A DNA stretch of 64,000 nt. Origin: Enterococcus saccharolyticus subsp. saccharolyticus. Lineage in GTDB: Bacteria > Bacillota > Bacilli > Lactobacillales > Enterococcaceae. A program made the translations under genes and the position numbers. The notes beneath the pieces are model-generated. The model saw nothing but the letters and a program-made list of their open reading frames with translations. It did not search any database and was not told the origin of the DNA. Positions 20,289-31,177 of this stretch are shown here, in pieces; positions within the stretch are counted from its first letter, which is position 1, and every line of letters starts with the position of its first letter. The stretch is from NCBI RefSeq assembly GCF_029023825.1, contig NZ_CP118957.1, positions 1,507,794 through 1,571,793 of the forward strand. Direction: 5' to 3'.

Positions 20289-20658
20289 ACTCTAATTTTT
20301 CTAATGCTTTTTGTGGTACTTCTTCTTTTGATATTTCTTCATAGGTTTCGACGTGAGCACCTTTATTGGTTAATTTTAAATAGTGCCCTACTTTTAATTC
20401 GGAAATCCCATTAAAAGCAATCGGTCTTGTTTTGCCATTCTCATCGACTGCTACTTGTTCATAAGAAGCTGTCCCATAACCATTTACACTATCTGCTTTT
20501 TTGGTTTTTACATACACATAGCCTTCTTTCACCATAGGATTCAATTGATCTAAAATACCAGCAAGCTATCCGGATGATTGATTCGTATAAAGCGTTGTAG
20601 CAAACAATCCTCCTACCGCTAATAAAAGAATACCACCAATTTTTGCCATTAATTTCAT
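20287..20658 (-). pseudogene. YxeA-family exported protein, interrupted by an amber codon
   Basis: From the ATG at 20658 (with GGAGGAAA upstream) the frame reads an N-terminal membrane/signal segment (MKLMAKIGGILLLAVGGLFA...) for 30 codons to a TAG at 20568-20566, then continues in the same frame, without frameshift, through LDQLNPMVKEGYVYVKTKK to a natural stop at 20287. The second part matches the YxeA family (DUF1093), small secreted beta-barrel-like proteins. A single base change would restore a 123-residue protein. Without suppression the product loses its signal peptide; restart at the internal ATG at 20544 has no ribosome site. A sequencing error cannot be excluded. Confidence 0.82.
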
Positions 20659-20782
20659 TATTGTTTCCTCCATCTTCGTTTTGATACCTTTATTTTAATA
20701 GAAGAAAAATAATTATTATTCAGTCTCTAGTCCGAAAAAATTCTTAGGGTTTTGTCACGACAATCGATGACGAAAAACATTT

Positions 20783-21376
20783 TTATTCCAACAATGCTCT
20801 ATCATAAATCGTGTAATCACAACGATAAACAAATAAATATTGTCCATCAATCAATAATCCCGTACTCTTTGGCACGTCTGTTTTGTATAACGAGACATTA
20901 TTTCCACCATAAGTAGCAAGCGGTGTCCCGTTTTGGCTACGAATTAACACAACTTTTTCTTTACCTGAAAAAGAATTTTTAAAGTCATTAACTAATGAAT
21001 TAATGACTGGTACACCTCGTTGAATAGTTTGAGCATCGACCGTTTCCGCATACTTATCAAAAACATTTTCTAATCCTTTTTCAGCAATAATCATTGATGA
21101 ACCGACATGATGCATTTCTTTATTGCCAATCGTAATTTGGATAACTGAAGAATCCGCTGTCTCTGCATTTGTATCAAAGGTTGTATCGCGTTCAATTAAG
21201 ACGGATTTCCCAGTAATTTTATCAATTAATTGACTTTGTTCATCATATGTCTGAATAACCATTTCAAGCCCTTTAAAACTTTCCTCAAATCCTTTAAACC
21301 ACATTTTAATATCTTGACAACCAGCAAGAAACATCATCGATAAGACCATTGAGATAATTAGTGTTTTTTTCTTCAT
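20783..21376 (-). CDS. Lipoprotein, DUF5052-like
   Basis: The 197-residue protein has a short Lys-rich start, a hydrophobic stretch and the lipobox LAGC (residues 17-20), so it is a diacylglyceryl-modified lipoprotein anchored on the outer face of the membrane. The mature part resembles the DUF5052 family of enterococcal lipoproteins, which has no known function. It is preceded by GGAG and stands alone between yxeA and the pdh operon. Confidence 0.78.
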   Translation of the reverse strand: MKKKTLIISMVLSMMFLAGCQDIKMWFKGFEESFKGLEMVIQTYDEQSQLIDKITGKSVLIERDTTFDTNAETADSSVIQITIGNKEMHHVGSSMIIAEKGLENVFDKYAETVDAQTIQRGVPVINSLVNDFKNSFSGKEKVVLIRSQNGTPLATYGGNNVSLYKTDVPKSTGLLIDGQYLFVYRCDYTIYDRALLE

Positions 21377-21477
21377 TGTTTTTGCTCCTTTATAAAAATA
21401 AGTACTTGCAACTTAAATATAGTTGAATTTACTTATTTATTCATCCGCCTAGAGAACGATTACATGTATGGGAAAAC

Positions 21478-21512
21478 AAAAAAAGAGCTATCGCAACACG
21501 ATAGCTCTTTTT
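21478..21512 (-). terminator. Terminator of the pdh operon
   Basis: AAAAAGAGCTATCG and its exact complement flank a 5-nt loop directly after pdhD, with a T-run on the minus strand. Confidence 0.95.
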
Positions 21513-21520
21513 GATTCATC

Positions 21521-22927
21521 TTACGCGTGAATTGGTAAACCTAAAGCCAATTCAGAAGCATCCATAACGATTTCACCTAATGATGGGTGAGGATGGATTG
21601 TTAATGCGATATCTTCTGCATTCATACCTGATTCAATAGCTAACGCTAATTCAGAAACCATATCTGATGCACTGATACCAGCAACTTGAGCTCCGATAAG
21701 AACGTGATCTTCAGTAGTTGCAACTAGACGGATAAATCCTTCTGTTTTACCTAATGATAATGCACGGCCATTACCAGCAAATGGGAATTTGAATGCTTTT
21801 GCATCGATTCCAGCTTCTTTTGCTTCTGCAATTGTCATACCTACTGAGGCCAATTCAGGATCAGTAAAGGCAACAGCTGGCATTGCTTTGTAGTCAACTG
21901 CTACTTTTTTACCTGAAATTGCTTCAGCAGCAATTTTTGCTTCATAGCTTGCTTTATGCGCTAAAGCTGCACCAGGAACGATGTCGCCAATCGCATAGAT
22001 GTTTGATACATTTGTACGGCATTGTGCGTCAACGTTGATTAATCCACGTTCACCGATTTCAACACCAGCTTGCTCTAAGCCCATATCATCAGTGTTTGGA
22101 CGACGACCTACAGTAACCATTACGTAATCAGCAGTGATTTCTTCTTCTTTACCATCTACTGCATATTTCACAGTTACGCTATCACCGTTGTCAACAGCTT
22201 CTTTAGCCATTGCATTAGTAATAACTGTCATGCCTTTTTTATTGAATTCCGCTTCAACAATTTTAACCATATCTTTTTCGTAAGTTGGTAAAATTTGTGG
22301 AGAACCTTCAAGGATAGTTACTTCAGAACCTAAGTTAGCATACGCGCCACCTAGTTCAGCACCGATAACTCCGCCACCGATGATAACTAATTTTTTAGGA
22401 ACTTCCGTTAATGCTAAACCACCAGTTGAATCGATTACGCGTCCAGCGAATTTGAAACCAGGAATTTCAATTGGACGAGAACCAGTTGCTACAATCGCAT
22501 TTTTGAATTCATACGTTTGTGCAGAATCAGGATGGATAACACGTAAAGTATGGTCATCTACGAAGAAAGCTTCCCCTTCAATGATTTCTACTTTATTTTT
22601 TTTCAAAAGCATACCTACGCCTGAAGTTAATTTATTAACAACACCGTTTGTTTTCCACTCTTGAGTTTTTGCAAAGTCTAATGTTACGTTCTCTGCAGTC
22701 ACACCAAACATTTCTGAATGTTGTGCTTCTTGATAATGATGTCCCGCAGCGATTAACGCTTTTGAAGGAATACAACCAACGTTTAGACATACGCCACCAA
22801 CGTTTTCTCTTTCAATAATCGCTACTTTTTGACCCATTTGAGCAGCACGGATGGCAGCTACATAGCCGCCAGGTCCCGCACCGATTACTACTGTATCTAA
22901 TTCTAAGGCAAAATCTCCAACTACCAT
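21521..22927 (-). CDS. pdhD: Dihydrolipoamide dehydrogenase (PDH E3)
   Basis: The 468-residue flavoprotein reoxidises dihydrolipoyl groups of the E2 subunit and reduces NAD. It has the FAD loop [12 protein letters not shown], the redox disulphide GGVCLNVGC (Cys47 and Cys52), the NAD loop [14 protein letters not shown], and the C-terminal HPHPSLGE dyad of the partner active site. It is last in pdhABCD, 7 nt after pdhC. Enterococcal E3 is known for reduced sensitivity to NADH; this cannot be judged here. Confidence 0.97.
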   Translation of the reverse strand: MVVGDFALELDTVVIGAGPGGYVAAIRAAQMGQKVAIIERENVGGVCLNVGCIPSKALIAAGHHYQEAQHSEMFGVTAENVTLDFAKTQEWKTNGVVNKLTSGVGMLLKKNKVEIIEGEAFFVDDHTLRVIHPDSAQTYEFKNAIVATGSRPIEIPGFKFAGRVIDSTGGLALTEVPKKLVIIGGGVIGAELGGAYANLGSEVTILEGSPQILPTYEKDMVKIVEAEFNKKGMTVITNAMAKEAVDNGDSVTVKYAVDGKEEEITADYVMVTVGRRPNTDDMGLEQAGVEIGERGLINVDAQCRTNVSNIYAIGDIVPGAALAHKASYEAKIAAEAISGKKVAVDYKAMPAVAFTDPELASVGMTIAEAKEAGIDAKAFKFPFAGNGRALSLGKTEGFIRLVATTEDHVLIGAQVAGISASDMVSELALAIESGMNAEDIALTIHPHPSLGEIVMDASELALGLPIHA

Positions 22928-22934
22928 TTGTTTA

Positions 22935-24539
22935 TCATCCTTCCATTAATAGTAACTCTGGATCTGCTAACAAACGTTTGATGTTATTCATCGCTTGTTG
23001 AGCAGTTGCGCCATCAACGATACGGTGGTCGAAACTTAATGATAATTTCATCATACGACCTACTACGATTTCGCCTTCTGCATTGACAACAGGTTGTTGA
23101 GCAATTGTACCTACACCTAAAATTGCAACTTCAGGGTAGTTGATTACTGGTGTGAACCAAGCTCCACCAACTGAACCAATGTTACTGATTGTAACTGTTC
23201 CGTTACGCATATCTTCAGCAGCTAATTTACCTTCATGAGCTAAAGCAGCTTTGCCGTTGATTTCATCAGCGATTGCGAATAGACCTTTACGATCTGCATC
23301 TTTAACGTTTGGTACGTATAGACCGTTCGCAGTATCTGTAGCAATACCGATATTGTAGTAGTTTTTGTAAACTACTTCTTGAGCAGCATCATCAATTGAT
23401 GCGTTCAATACTGGGTATTTCTTCATAGTTGCAGTTAAAGCTTTAACAACATATGGCAAGAAAGTTAATTTAGTATTTTGAGCGGCAGCAACGTCTTTGA
23501 ATTTCTTACGTTGATCCCATAGTTTAGAAACTTCTACTTCATCATGTAATGTTACGTGAGGAGCAGTGTGTTTGCTGTTAACCATTGCTTTAGAAATTGC
23601 TTTACGCATTGGTGTTAATTTTTCACGCGTTTCTAATGCGCCTAAATCAGAAGAGTAAGGTTTAGCTGGAGCTGCTTTCTCTTCTTTTGCAGCTGGTTTT
23701 GCTTCTGCTACTGGAGCTGCTGCTTCTTGTGCTGGAGCTGCCGGAGCTACTGAACCACCAGAAATAAAGCTTTGGATATCTTCTTTTGTTACGCGTCCAC
23801 CTTTTCCAGAAGGAGTAACTAAAGTAATATCAACATCGTTTTCACGAGCAAATTGGCGTACAGATGGCATTGCCAATACGTTTTTGCTTGGTTTACCAGT
23901 TGGAGCTGCTGCTTCAGCTGGAGCAGATGCAGGTGCCGCTGCTTCTTGTGCCGGAGCTGCTGCAGGTGCATTGTTATGGCCTGGTGCGTCGATTTCGACT
24001 AACACGTCACCAACGTTTGCTACAACGCCCTCTGCTACAACAACACGTACAACTGTCCCTGTAACTGGTGATGGAATTTCTTCCACTGATTTATCGTTTT
24101 GTACTTCTAATAAAGTATCATCTTCATTAATAGTATCGCCGGCTTTTACAAACCATTTAACGATTTCGCCTTCTGCAATTCCTTCACCAATATCTGGTAA
24201 TTTGAATTGGAAGACACCTTGTCCGCCAGCTTCTGGTAAAGCTGCTGGAGCTGCAGGTGTTTGTTCTTGAGCTGGAGCTGCTGGAGCTTCGTCTTCGTAA
24301 CCTGGTGCGTCGATTTCGACTAACACGTCACCAACGTTTGCTACAACACCTTCTTCTACAAGAATGCTTTTAACTGTTCCTGTAACTGGTGATGGAATTT
24401 CTTCCACTGATTTATCATTTTGTACTTCTAACAAAGTATCATCTTCATTAATAGTATCGCCTGGTTTTACAAACCATTTAACGATTTCGCCTTCTGCAAT
24501 TCCTTCACCGATATCCGGTAATTTAAATTGAAATGCCAT
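22935..24539 (-). CDS. pdhC: Dihydrolipoamide acetyltransferase (PDH E2), two lipoyl domains
   Basis: A 534-residue E2 with two lipoyl domains, nearly identical to each other: residues 3-80 with lipoyl-Lys43 and 110-190 with Lys150, both in the context QNDKSVEE. Ala/Pro-rich linkers join them to the E1/E3-binding domain (near [15 protein letters not shown]) and the catalytic core with the DHRIVDG motif. It transfers acetyl groups to CoA in the PDH complex. The tandem lipoyl domains match the E. faecalis-type enzyme and point to a recent internal duplication. Confidence 0.96.
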   Translation of the reverse strand: MAFQFKLPDIGEGIAEGEIVKWFVKPGDTINEDDTLLEVQNDKSVEEIPSPVTGTVKSILVEEGVVANVGDVLVEIDAPGYEDEAPAAPAQEQTPAAPAALPEAGGQGVFQFKLPDIGEGIAEGEIVKWFVKAGDTINEDDTLLEVQNDKSVEEIPSPVTGTVVRVVVAEGVVANVGDVLVEIDAPGHNNAPAAAPAQEAAAPASAPAEAAAPTGKPSKNVLAMPSVRQFARENDVDITLVTPSGKGGRVTKEDIQSFISGGSVAPAAPAQEAAAPVAEAKPAAKEEKAAPAKPYSSDLGALETREKLTPMRKAISKAMVNSKHTAPHVTLHDEVEVSKLWDQRKKFKDVAAAQNTKLTFLPYVVKALTATMKKYPVLNASIDDAAQEVVYKNYYNIGIATDTANGLYVPNVKDADRKGLFAIADEINGKAALAHEGKLAAEDMRNGTVTISNIGSVGGAWFTPVINYPEVAILGVGTIAQQPVVNAEGEIVVGRMMKLSLSFDHRIVDGATAQQAMNNIKRLLADPELLLMEG

Positions 24540-24565
24540 GTTTGATATCTTCCTCTCTTATGATC

Positions 24566-25543
24566 TTAGAAGTTTGCGATTTCTCTTACTTTTGCTTCAA
24601 TGTCTGATGCATTAGGTAACCAAGCATTTTCAGCTTGACCAAATGGGAATACAGTATCTGGAGCAGATACGCGTCCGATTGGAGCTTCTAAAGAAAGGAT
24701 CGAACGTTCAGAAATTTCAGATACTACTTGTGTAGCTACGCCTGCTTGTCTTTGTGCTTCTTGAACAACTACAACACGGCCTGTTTTTTCAACAGAAGCG
24801 ATAATAGTTTCAATATCAAGTGGAGCTACTGTACGCAAGTCAATAATTTCAACGCTGATATTTTCTTTTGCTAAGTTATCAGCTGCTTTGATTGCTTCAC
24901 GAACCATTGCACCATAAGTGATGATAGAGATATCTGTACCTTCACGAGTGACAGCTGCTTTATCCAATGGAACTGTGTAAGATTCTTCTGGCACTTCTTC
25001 ACGGAATGAACGGTAAAGTTTCATGTGCTCTAAGAAAACAACTGGGTCGTTACTTCTGATAGCAGAAATTAACAAGCCTTTTGCATCATATGGGTTTGAT
25101 GGAATAACTACACGGATACCAGGAGATTGAGCAATCAATCCTTCTAAGTTATCTGAGTGTAATTCTGGTGTGTGAACTCCACCACCAAATGGTGAGCGAA
25201 TTGTAATTGGCAAGTTTCTAGTGCCACCCATACGGTAACGAGTACGTGCCATTTGTGCTACAACTTCATCCATTGCTTCAAATACGAAACCGAAGAATTG
25301 TAGTTCAGGAACTGGACGGTAACCTTCTAAGGCTAAACCAAACGCTAAACCAGCAATACCTGATTCTGCTAATGGTGTATCGAATACACGATCTTCACCA
25401 AATTTTTCTTGCAAGCCTTCAGTTGCACGGAATACTCCACCGTTTTTACCAACGTCTTCACCAAACATCACTACGTTTTCATCGCTGGCTAACTCACAAG
25501 CTAGGGCATCAGTGATTGCTTGAATCATTGTTTTTTGTGCCAT
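24566..25543 (-). CDS. pdhB: Pyruvate dehydrogenase E1 beta subunit
   Basis: A 325-residue transketolase-like subunit opening [17 protein letters not shown] and containing [17 protein letters not shown], the [11 protein letters not shown] segment and the [15 protein letters not shown] loop of the active site. With PdhA it forms the thiamine-diphosphate-dependent E1 that decarboxylates pyruvate and acetylates E2. It lies 2 nt after pdhA. Confidence 0.97.
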   Translation of the reverse strand: MAQKTMIQAITDALACELASDENVVMFGEDVGKNGGVFRATEGLQEKFGEDRVFDTPLAESGIAGLAFGLALEGYRPVPELQFFGFVFEAMDEVVAQMARTRYRMGGTRNLPITIRSPFGGGVHTPELHSDNLEGLIAQSPGIRVVIPSNPYDAKGLLISAIRSNDPVVFLEHMKLYRSFREEVPEESYTVPLDKAAVTREGTDISIITYGAMVREAIKAADNLAKENISVEIIDLRTVAPLDIETIIASVEKTGRVVVVQEAQRQAGVATQVVSEISERSILSLEAPIGRVSAPDTVFPFGQAENAWLPNASDIEAKVREIANF

Positions 25544-25545
25544 GA

Positions 25546-26742
<1,197 letters not shown>

Positions 26743-26826
26743 TTACAGTTAATAAGCTATCATTTTTACAAGAGAAAAACAAGTAAAAAGTTTATAAATC
26801 TTTTATTTTATTTCTTGCCAATCCTT

Positions 26827-26855
26827 ATTATACTAACTCTTTCTCGTGAAATCAA
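26827..26855 (-). promoter_or_regulatory. Predicted promoter of pdhABCD
   Basis: TTGATT (26855-26850), a 17-bp spacer and a perfect TATAAT (26832-26827) on the minus strand. The 426-bp gap 26653-27078 otherwise holds the cre-like site, an imperfect inverted repeat GTGCTAAT/ATTAGTAC (26902-26921), the mgtA terminator and AT-rich leader. Confidence 0.7.
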
Positions 26856-26883
26856 TCACATTCACAAAATAACCTACTCAAAA

Positions 26884-26897
26884 GTAAAACGCTTTCG
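26884..26897. promoter_or_regulatory. cre-like CcpA site upstream of the pdh promoter
   Basis: GTAAAACGCTTTCG agrees with the cre consensus TGWAARCGYTWNCW at 11 of 14 positions. It is centred about 70 bp upstream of the predicted pdh transcript start, a location compatible with activation. The match is only moderate. Confidence 0.35.
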
Positions 26898-27017
26898 TTA
26901 CGTGCTAATCTATATTAGTACAGATAATTTTTATTCACGAAACAGTTTTTCTCTTTTGAATAAATTATTCTTCTTTTTTATCTTAGGAAATAATCACAAA
27001 ATTATGAAAGTTTCAAC

Positions 27018-27067
27018 AAAAAAAGAACAGAAAAACTCCCCAAAATATGAGTTTCTCCGTTCTTTTA
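27018..27067 (-). terminator. Terminator of mgtA
   Basis: AGAACGGAGAAACTC and GAGTTTTTCTGTTCT form a long stem 12 nt after the mgtA stop, followed by TTTTTTT on the minus strand. Confidence 0.9.
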
Positions 27068-27078
27068 ACAAATTTTTT

Positions 27079-29670
27079 TTATAACCATTCCTTCGTTAAA
27101 TGAATATAAAATCGCTTAGCAATTTCGACTGCAACTAGATAAGCTATAGTAATACAGATAAAACCAAACCAATAGTTCGTTGGCAAGGCAGCAAAATCAA
27201 AAAATTCTTTCATAGGCGATAAAACAAGCATAATTCCAGTAAAAATAGCCAATCCACTTGCCATGATGACTGGAAGAGATGCACGACTTTGAATAAACGG
27301 CAGTTTTTTCGTACGAACAATGTGTACAACGAGTGTTTGTGTCACTAATCCGACCACAAACCAACCAGTTTGAAAGACCGCTTGTTCAGCAACCGTATTC
27401 GCACCAATGACAAACCACATCATTAGGAAGGTTAAAATATCAAAGACACTACTTACTGGTCCAATACATAAAGTGAATTTTAATAATCCCCCGACTTGCC
27501 ATTTCACAGGCTTAGCAATTTCTTCTTCATCTACGCGATCCCAAGGAATCGTTAATTGCGCCATATCATAAATCAAGTTTTGTACAAGTAATTGAATCGA
27601 AAGCATCGGTAAGAACGGTAAGAAAGCACTAGCTACTAAAATTGAAAAAACATTTCCAAAATTGGAACTAATCGTAATTTTAATGTATTTCATCATATTA
27701 CTAAATACTTTTCGTCCTTCTACAACACCTTTATCTAAGACATTCAAACTTTTTTCTAATAAAATAATGGAACTCGCATCTTTCGTAATATCTGCTGCTG
27801 TATCCACAGAAATACCTACATCAGCACTTCGCAAAGCAGGCGCATCATTAATCCCATCTCCCATAAAACCAACTGTGTGACCATCTGCTTGTAACGCTTG
27901 AATAATTCGTGATTTTTGCATCGGATTTAATTTAGCAAAAAGATTGATGGTTTCTGCTGCTTTGGCTAACTCATCATCTGACATTTGATCAACATCCGTT
28001 CCCAACAAGGCGTGATTGGCATCAATTCCTACATCACGGCAAACTTTCTCTGCAACAATTTCATTGTCACCTGTTAAGACTTTAACTGATACCCCGTGTT
28101 GGTGAAGTGATTGAATAGCTGTTGCTGCTGATTCCTTTGCTGGATCAAGAAACCCCATGAACCCAATTAACGTCATCTCTTTTTCATCAGCTACCGAATA
28201 AACGGCATCTTGGTGTACATCTTTTTTGATAGCTACTGTTAAGACCCGCATACCTTCTTTATTTAAACGACGATTGACTTGGCGTAGACGTTTTTTCAAA
28301 GGTGCTGTCAATGGTTGGATTTCGCCATTAATTCTCACATGAGAACAAATTTGTTCCATTTCTTCAACGGCACCTTTTGTGATCATCCATTGATGGTCAT
28401 CCGCATGAACGACAACCGTTAAACGCCGACGAGAAAAATCAAACGGAATCTCATCGACTTTCACTACTTCTTTAAATGGTAGCTTTCTTGCATTTTCTTC
28501 AAAATAATTAATCACCGCAATATCCATTAAATTCTTCCAACCTGTTTGATAAGAAGAATTTACAAATGCCATATCCAGCACTGTTTCATCATCTTCACCG
28601 AATGGATTTAAGTGTTGAACTAACACGACACGATCTTCGGTAATCGTTCCTGTTTTGTCTGTGCACAACACATCCATACTGCCTAAATTTTGAATAGAAG
28701 GTAATTCTTTCACGATAACTTTTTCTTTCACTAAAGTCATCGCGCCTTTTGCTAAGTTACTAGTAACAATCATGGGTAACATTTCAGGTGTTAAACCTAC
28801 TGCGACTGCAATCGCAAAAAAGAATGCTGCGCTCCAATCACCTTTTGTCAAACCATTGACTAGAAAAACAATTGGAAATAAGACAACAACCATTCGTAAG
28901 AGCAATCGACTAATTTTGGTTAGCCCTGTGTCAAAAGCTGTTTTTCCTCGTTGTTTGGTCGCATTTTTAGCAATATCACCAAAAAATGTATGTTGCCCTG
29001 TTTTTAAAATGATAGCTTTTCCTTGCCCACTTAAAACATCCGTCCCCATAAACACCAAGTTATTCATATCTAATGCAGAAAGAGATTGCTCCACAGGCAT
29101 CCCCGCATCAACAAATTTTTCAATGGGCATTGATTCGCCAGTTAGAGACGATTGATTCACAAATAAATCTTTCGTCCAAATTAAGACAGCGTCTGCGGGA
29201 ATCATATCACCGGTTGCTAACGTGACAATGTCGCCTGGAACTACTTCATCCATAGGAATTTCTTTCGTTTGGTTATTTCGTGTGACTGCACACGTATTTT
29301 CGATTAACTCTTTCAATTCTAAACTCGCTTTTTGTGAACGATATTCTTGAATAAATGAGATGGTTGCACTAGCAGCAATCATAACTGCCATCACAATCGC
29401 TGCTTCGTAATCTTTGGTTACGAAAGATACAATCATCAACAATGCTAACACTAAAACGAATGGATCTTTAAAGGCATGGAGAAAAATCAACCATGCTGGT
29501 GTTGGTTTTTCCGCATCAATTTGATTTAACCCGACTTCTTCCAAACGTTTTTGAGCATCGGCTGTTGATAACCCACTTAAGGAAGTTCGCAACTCCATAA
29601 ATAATTCTCGATCTGATAATATTGCTAATTTTTTTAATTCTTGTTCTTTTGTTTGTGGTTGTTTCATCAT
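27079..29670 (-). CDS. mgtA: Magnesium-translocating P-type ATPase MgtA
   Basis: An 863-residue P3B-type ATPase importing Mg2+. Visible: the actuator-domain TGES loop (NQSSLTGESMPIEK), the phosphorylation motif DKTGTITEDRVV, the nucleotide-binding KGAVEEM region, and the hinge GDGINDAPALRSADVG, with about ten membrane helices. The start cluster ATGATG at 29670 has AGGAGG upstream, and that ribosome site can be hidden in a hairpin (see 29679-29717). Expression is predicted to be controlled by the M-box riboswitch at 29850-30016, as for magnesium transporters in other Firmicutes. Confidence 0.96.
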   Translation of the reverse strand: MMKQPQTKEQELKKLAILSDRELFMELRTSLSGLSTADAQKRLEEVGLNQIDAEKPTPAWLIFLHAFKDPFVLVLALLMIVSFVTKDYEAAIVMAVMIAASATISFIQEYRSQKASLELKELIENTCAVTRNNQTKEIPMDEVVPGDIVTLATGDMIPADAVLIWTKDLFVNQSSLTGESMPIEKFVDAGMPVEQSLSALDMNNLVFMGTDVLSGQGKAIILKTGQHTFFGDIAKNATKQRGKTAFDTGLTKISRLLLRMVVVLFPIVFLVNGLTKGDWSAAFFFAIAVAVGLTPEMLPMIVTSNLAKGAMTLVKEKVIVKELPSIQNLGSMDVLCTDKTGTITEDRVVLVQHLNPFGEDDETVLDMAFVNSSYQTGWKNLMDIAVINYFEENARKLPFKEVVKVDEIPFDFSRRRLTVVVHADDHQWMITKGAVEEMEQICSHVRINGEIQPLTAPLKKRLRQVNRRLNKEGMRVLTVAIKKDVHQDAVYSVADEKEMTLIGFMGFLDPAKESAATAIQSLHQHGVSVKVLTGDNEIVAEKVCRDVGIDANHALLGTDVDQMSDDELAKAAETINLFAKLNPMQKSRIIQALQADGHTVGFMGDGINDAPALRSADVGISVDTAADITKDASSIILLEKSLNVLDKGVVEGRKVFSNMMKYIKITISSNFGNVFSILVASAFLPFLPMLSIQLLVQNLIYDMAQLTIPWDRVDEEEIAKPVKWQVGGLLKFTLCIGPVSSVFDILTFLMMWFVIGANTVAEQAVFQTGWFVVGLVTQTLVVHIVRTKKLPFIQSRASLPVIMASGLAIFTGIMLVLSPMKEFFDFAALPTNYWFGFICITIAYLVAVEIAKRFYIHLTKEWL

Positions 29671-29678
29671 ATTCTCTT

Positions 29679-29717
29679 CCTCCTAGTGATTGTCTAGGAG
29701 TTTTATTCCTAGACAAT
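29679..29717 (-). promoter_or_regulatory. Competing hairpins controlling the mgtA ribosome site
   Basis: On the minus strand segment 1 (ATTGTCTAGGA, 29717-29707) is an exact complement of segment 2 (TCCTAGACAAT, 29699-29689). Segment 2 plus its preceding base (CTCCTAG, 29700-29694) is also an exact complement of segment 3 (CTAGGAG, 29686-29680), which contains the mgtA AGGAGG. The 1:2 and 2:3 pairings exclude each other. A fourth segment, CACTAGACAG at 29780-29771, can pair with segment 1. The leader ORF stop codon overlaps the start of segment 1. This is the geometry of a translational attenuator. Confidence 0.7.
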
Positions 29718-29755
29718 TAGTTTATTAAGTTCCTCTCGGGTGCAGGGTGATCCAT
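29717..29755 (-). CDS. Predicted mgtA leader peptide (12 residues)
   Basis: Between the M-box terminator and mgtA, the strong ribosome site AAGGAAGG (29769-29762) is followed at 6 nt by an ATG opening the short frame M-D-H-P-A-P-E-R-N-L-I-N, stop at 29719-29717. A second ATG three bases upstream (29758) is in frame. The acidic and proline residues right after the start recall enterobacterial MgtL (M-E-P-D-P-T-P), whose early Asp/Glu-Pro run destabilises ribosomes when Mg2+ is low. The stop sits on the edge of the competing hairpins. No homology claim is made; the resemblance is in composition and position. Confidence 0.6.
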   Translation of the reverse strand: MDHPAPERNLIN

Positions 29756-29806
29756 CATAAACCTTCCTTTCTGTCTAGTGAAGATACGTTTTGTTTCAAA
29801 CACAAC

Positions 29807-29837
29807 AAAAAAACGCATACTCAACAATGAGCATGCG
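29807..29837 (-). terminator. M-box expression-platform terminator
   Basis: CGCATGCTCA / TGAGTATGCG with a 4-nt loop and seven T residues on the minus strand, directly after the M-box aptamer. It should form when the aptamer is Mg2+-bound. Confidence 0.88.
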
Positions 29838-29849
29838 CCAAATAGTAGC

Positions 29850-30016
29850 TAATTCATAGTCATCGTTGAGCTTTAGCACTATAGGGCGTAGACAAATAAG
29901 TATTTGTCAGCTACGTTATGAATAACCTTCAACGATTATTCCTGTTTTACCAAACTAAGGGTCTCTCGATCCTTTCGCGGCAGCAGCCTGTGTCCATATA
30001 GGAGCCTCACCTAACA
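29850..30016 (-). ncRNA. M-box (ykoK leader) magnesium riboswitch
   Basis: The minus strand shows the conserved M-box blocks in order: GTTAGGTGAGGCTCCTATAT near 30015, GCTGCTGCC at about 29985, GAGAGACCC, the apical hairpin, and the closing CCTATAGTGCTAAAGCTC. M-boxes bind several Mg2+ ions and promote termination when Mg2+ is plentiful. The aptamer starts about 15 nt after the predicted transcript start, and its terminator follows at 29807-29837. Downstream gene is mgtA, the expected target. Confidence 0.95.
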
Positions 30017-30036
30017 ATTATTTTATTTCTTCTTCC

Positions 30037-30065
30037 ATACTACTCACTTGTTATTTATCTGTCAA
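30037..30065 (-). promoter_or_regulatory. Predicted promoter of the mgtA leader
   Basis: A perfect TTGACA (30065-30060), a 17-bp spacer and TAGTAT (30042-30037) on the minus strand, just after the wecB stop, place the start near 30030. Confidence 0.65.
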
Positions 30066-30070
30066 CTAAT

Positions 30071-31177
30071 TTACTGTTGTGCAAAATAATCCGCAATCGC
30101 ATTTAAAATATATTCACTTGCATGACCGTCGCCATAAGGATTTTTAGCTTGTGCCATTTGTTGATGCGCATCTGAGTCAATGAGTAGCTGTTTGGTTTCC
30201 GTATAGACTTTCTCTTCGTCGGTTCCAATTAACTTCAATGTTCCCGCTGCTACTCCTTCTGGACGTTCTGTCGTATCACGCAACACCAAAACAGGTACTC
30301 CTAAAGAAGGCGCCTCTTCTTGTACGCCACCTGAATCGGTTAGAATTAAATGACTACGAGCAATCACATTATGAAAATCAACTACATCTAATGGTTCAAT
30401 TAACTGGACGTTCGCCAGATTCCCAAGCAATTCTTGTGCAATCGCACGAACTTTGGGATTCTTGTGCATTGGAAAAATTAATCGTACGTCTGGAAATTCA
30501 TTAGCAATTCGCTGTAAAGCAGAGAAAACCTGTGCCATTGGTTCCCCTAAATTTTCGCGGCGGTGCATGGTTACCACAATTTGTTTTTGATAATCTAACA
30601 CCAATGTAGGATTCTCGTACGCTTCATTGACCGTATAGTTCATCGCATCAATTGCAGTATTTCCTGTTACATAAATTTGTTCTTCTGGATGATTTTCTTT
30701 TAATAGATTTTCTTTGCTTTGTTCAGTAGGAGCAAAGTATAAATCAGCTAACGCATCCGTCATTTGACGATTTGCTTCTTCCGGAAACGGTGAATATTTA
30801 TTCCACGTTCGTAATCCTGCTTCAACATGGCCAATCCTCACTTGTTGATAAAAAGCAGCTGTGGCAGCAGCAAAAGTGGTCGTTGTATCGCCGTGTACCA
30901 ACACAATGTCAGGTTGTTCTGCTTGTAAAATTGGTTGCATTTCTAGCAGTACTTTTGTTGTAATATCAGTAAGTGTTTGGCCACTCGCCATAATATTCAA
31001 ATCATAATCCGGAATAATTTCAAAAATCGCCATTACTTGGTCTAACATTTCGCGATGTTGCGCTGTAACAATGATTTTCGACTCAAAACGATCATCTTGT
31101 TCTAACGCTTTGACTAATGGCGCCATTTTGATTGCTTCAGGTCTTGTACCAAATATCGAAAATACTTTAATCCCCAT
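30071..31177 (-). CDS. wecB: UDP-N-acetylglucosamine 2-epimerase (non-hydrolysing)
   Basis: The 368-residue enzyme interconverts UDP-GlcNAc and UDP-ManNAc, supplying ManNAc for teichoic-acid linkage units or surface polysaccharides. [13 protein letters not shown] at the start, the [15 protein letters not shown] and [10 protein letters not shown] blocks, [11 protein letters not shown] and [29 protein letters not shown] are diagnostic. The start has GAAGGAA upstream. It stands alone between the guaC terminator and the mgtA promoter. Confidence 0.95.
   Translation of the reverse strand: [368 protein letters not shown]

Noticed and set aside
23864..24270. Long plus-strand frames opposite pdhC
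   Set aside because: They mirror the Ala/Pro-rich linkers of the E2 protein and have no initiation signals.
26815..27084. Plus-strand frame in the mgtA-pdhA gap
   Set aside because: It runs through the pdh promoter and the mgtA terminator and has AT-driven composition (Phe, Ile, Asn, Lys).
29516..29716. Minus-strand frame overlapping the start of mgtA
   Set aside because: Out of frame with mgtA and the leader peptide, poor composition, and it would have to cross the attenuator region.
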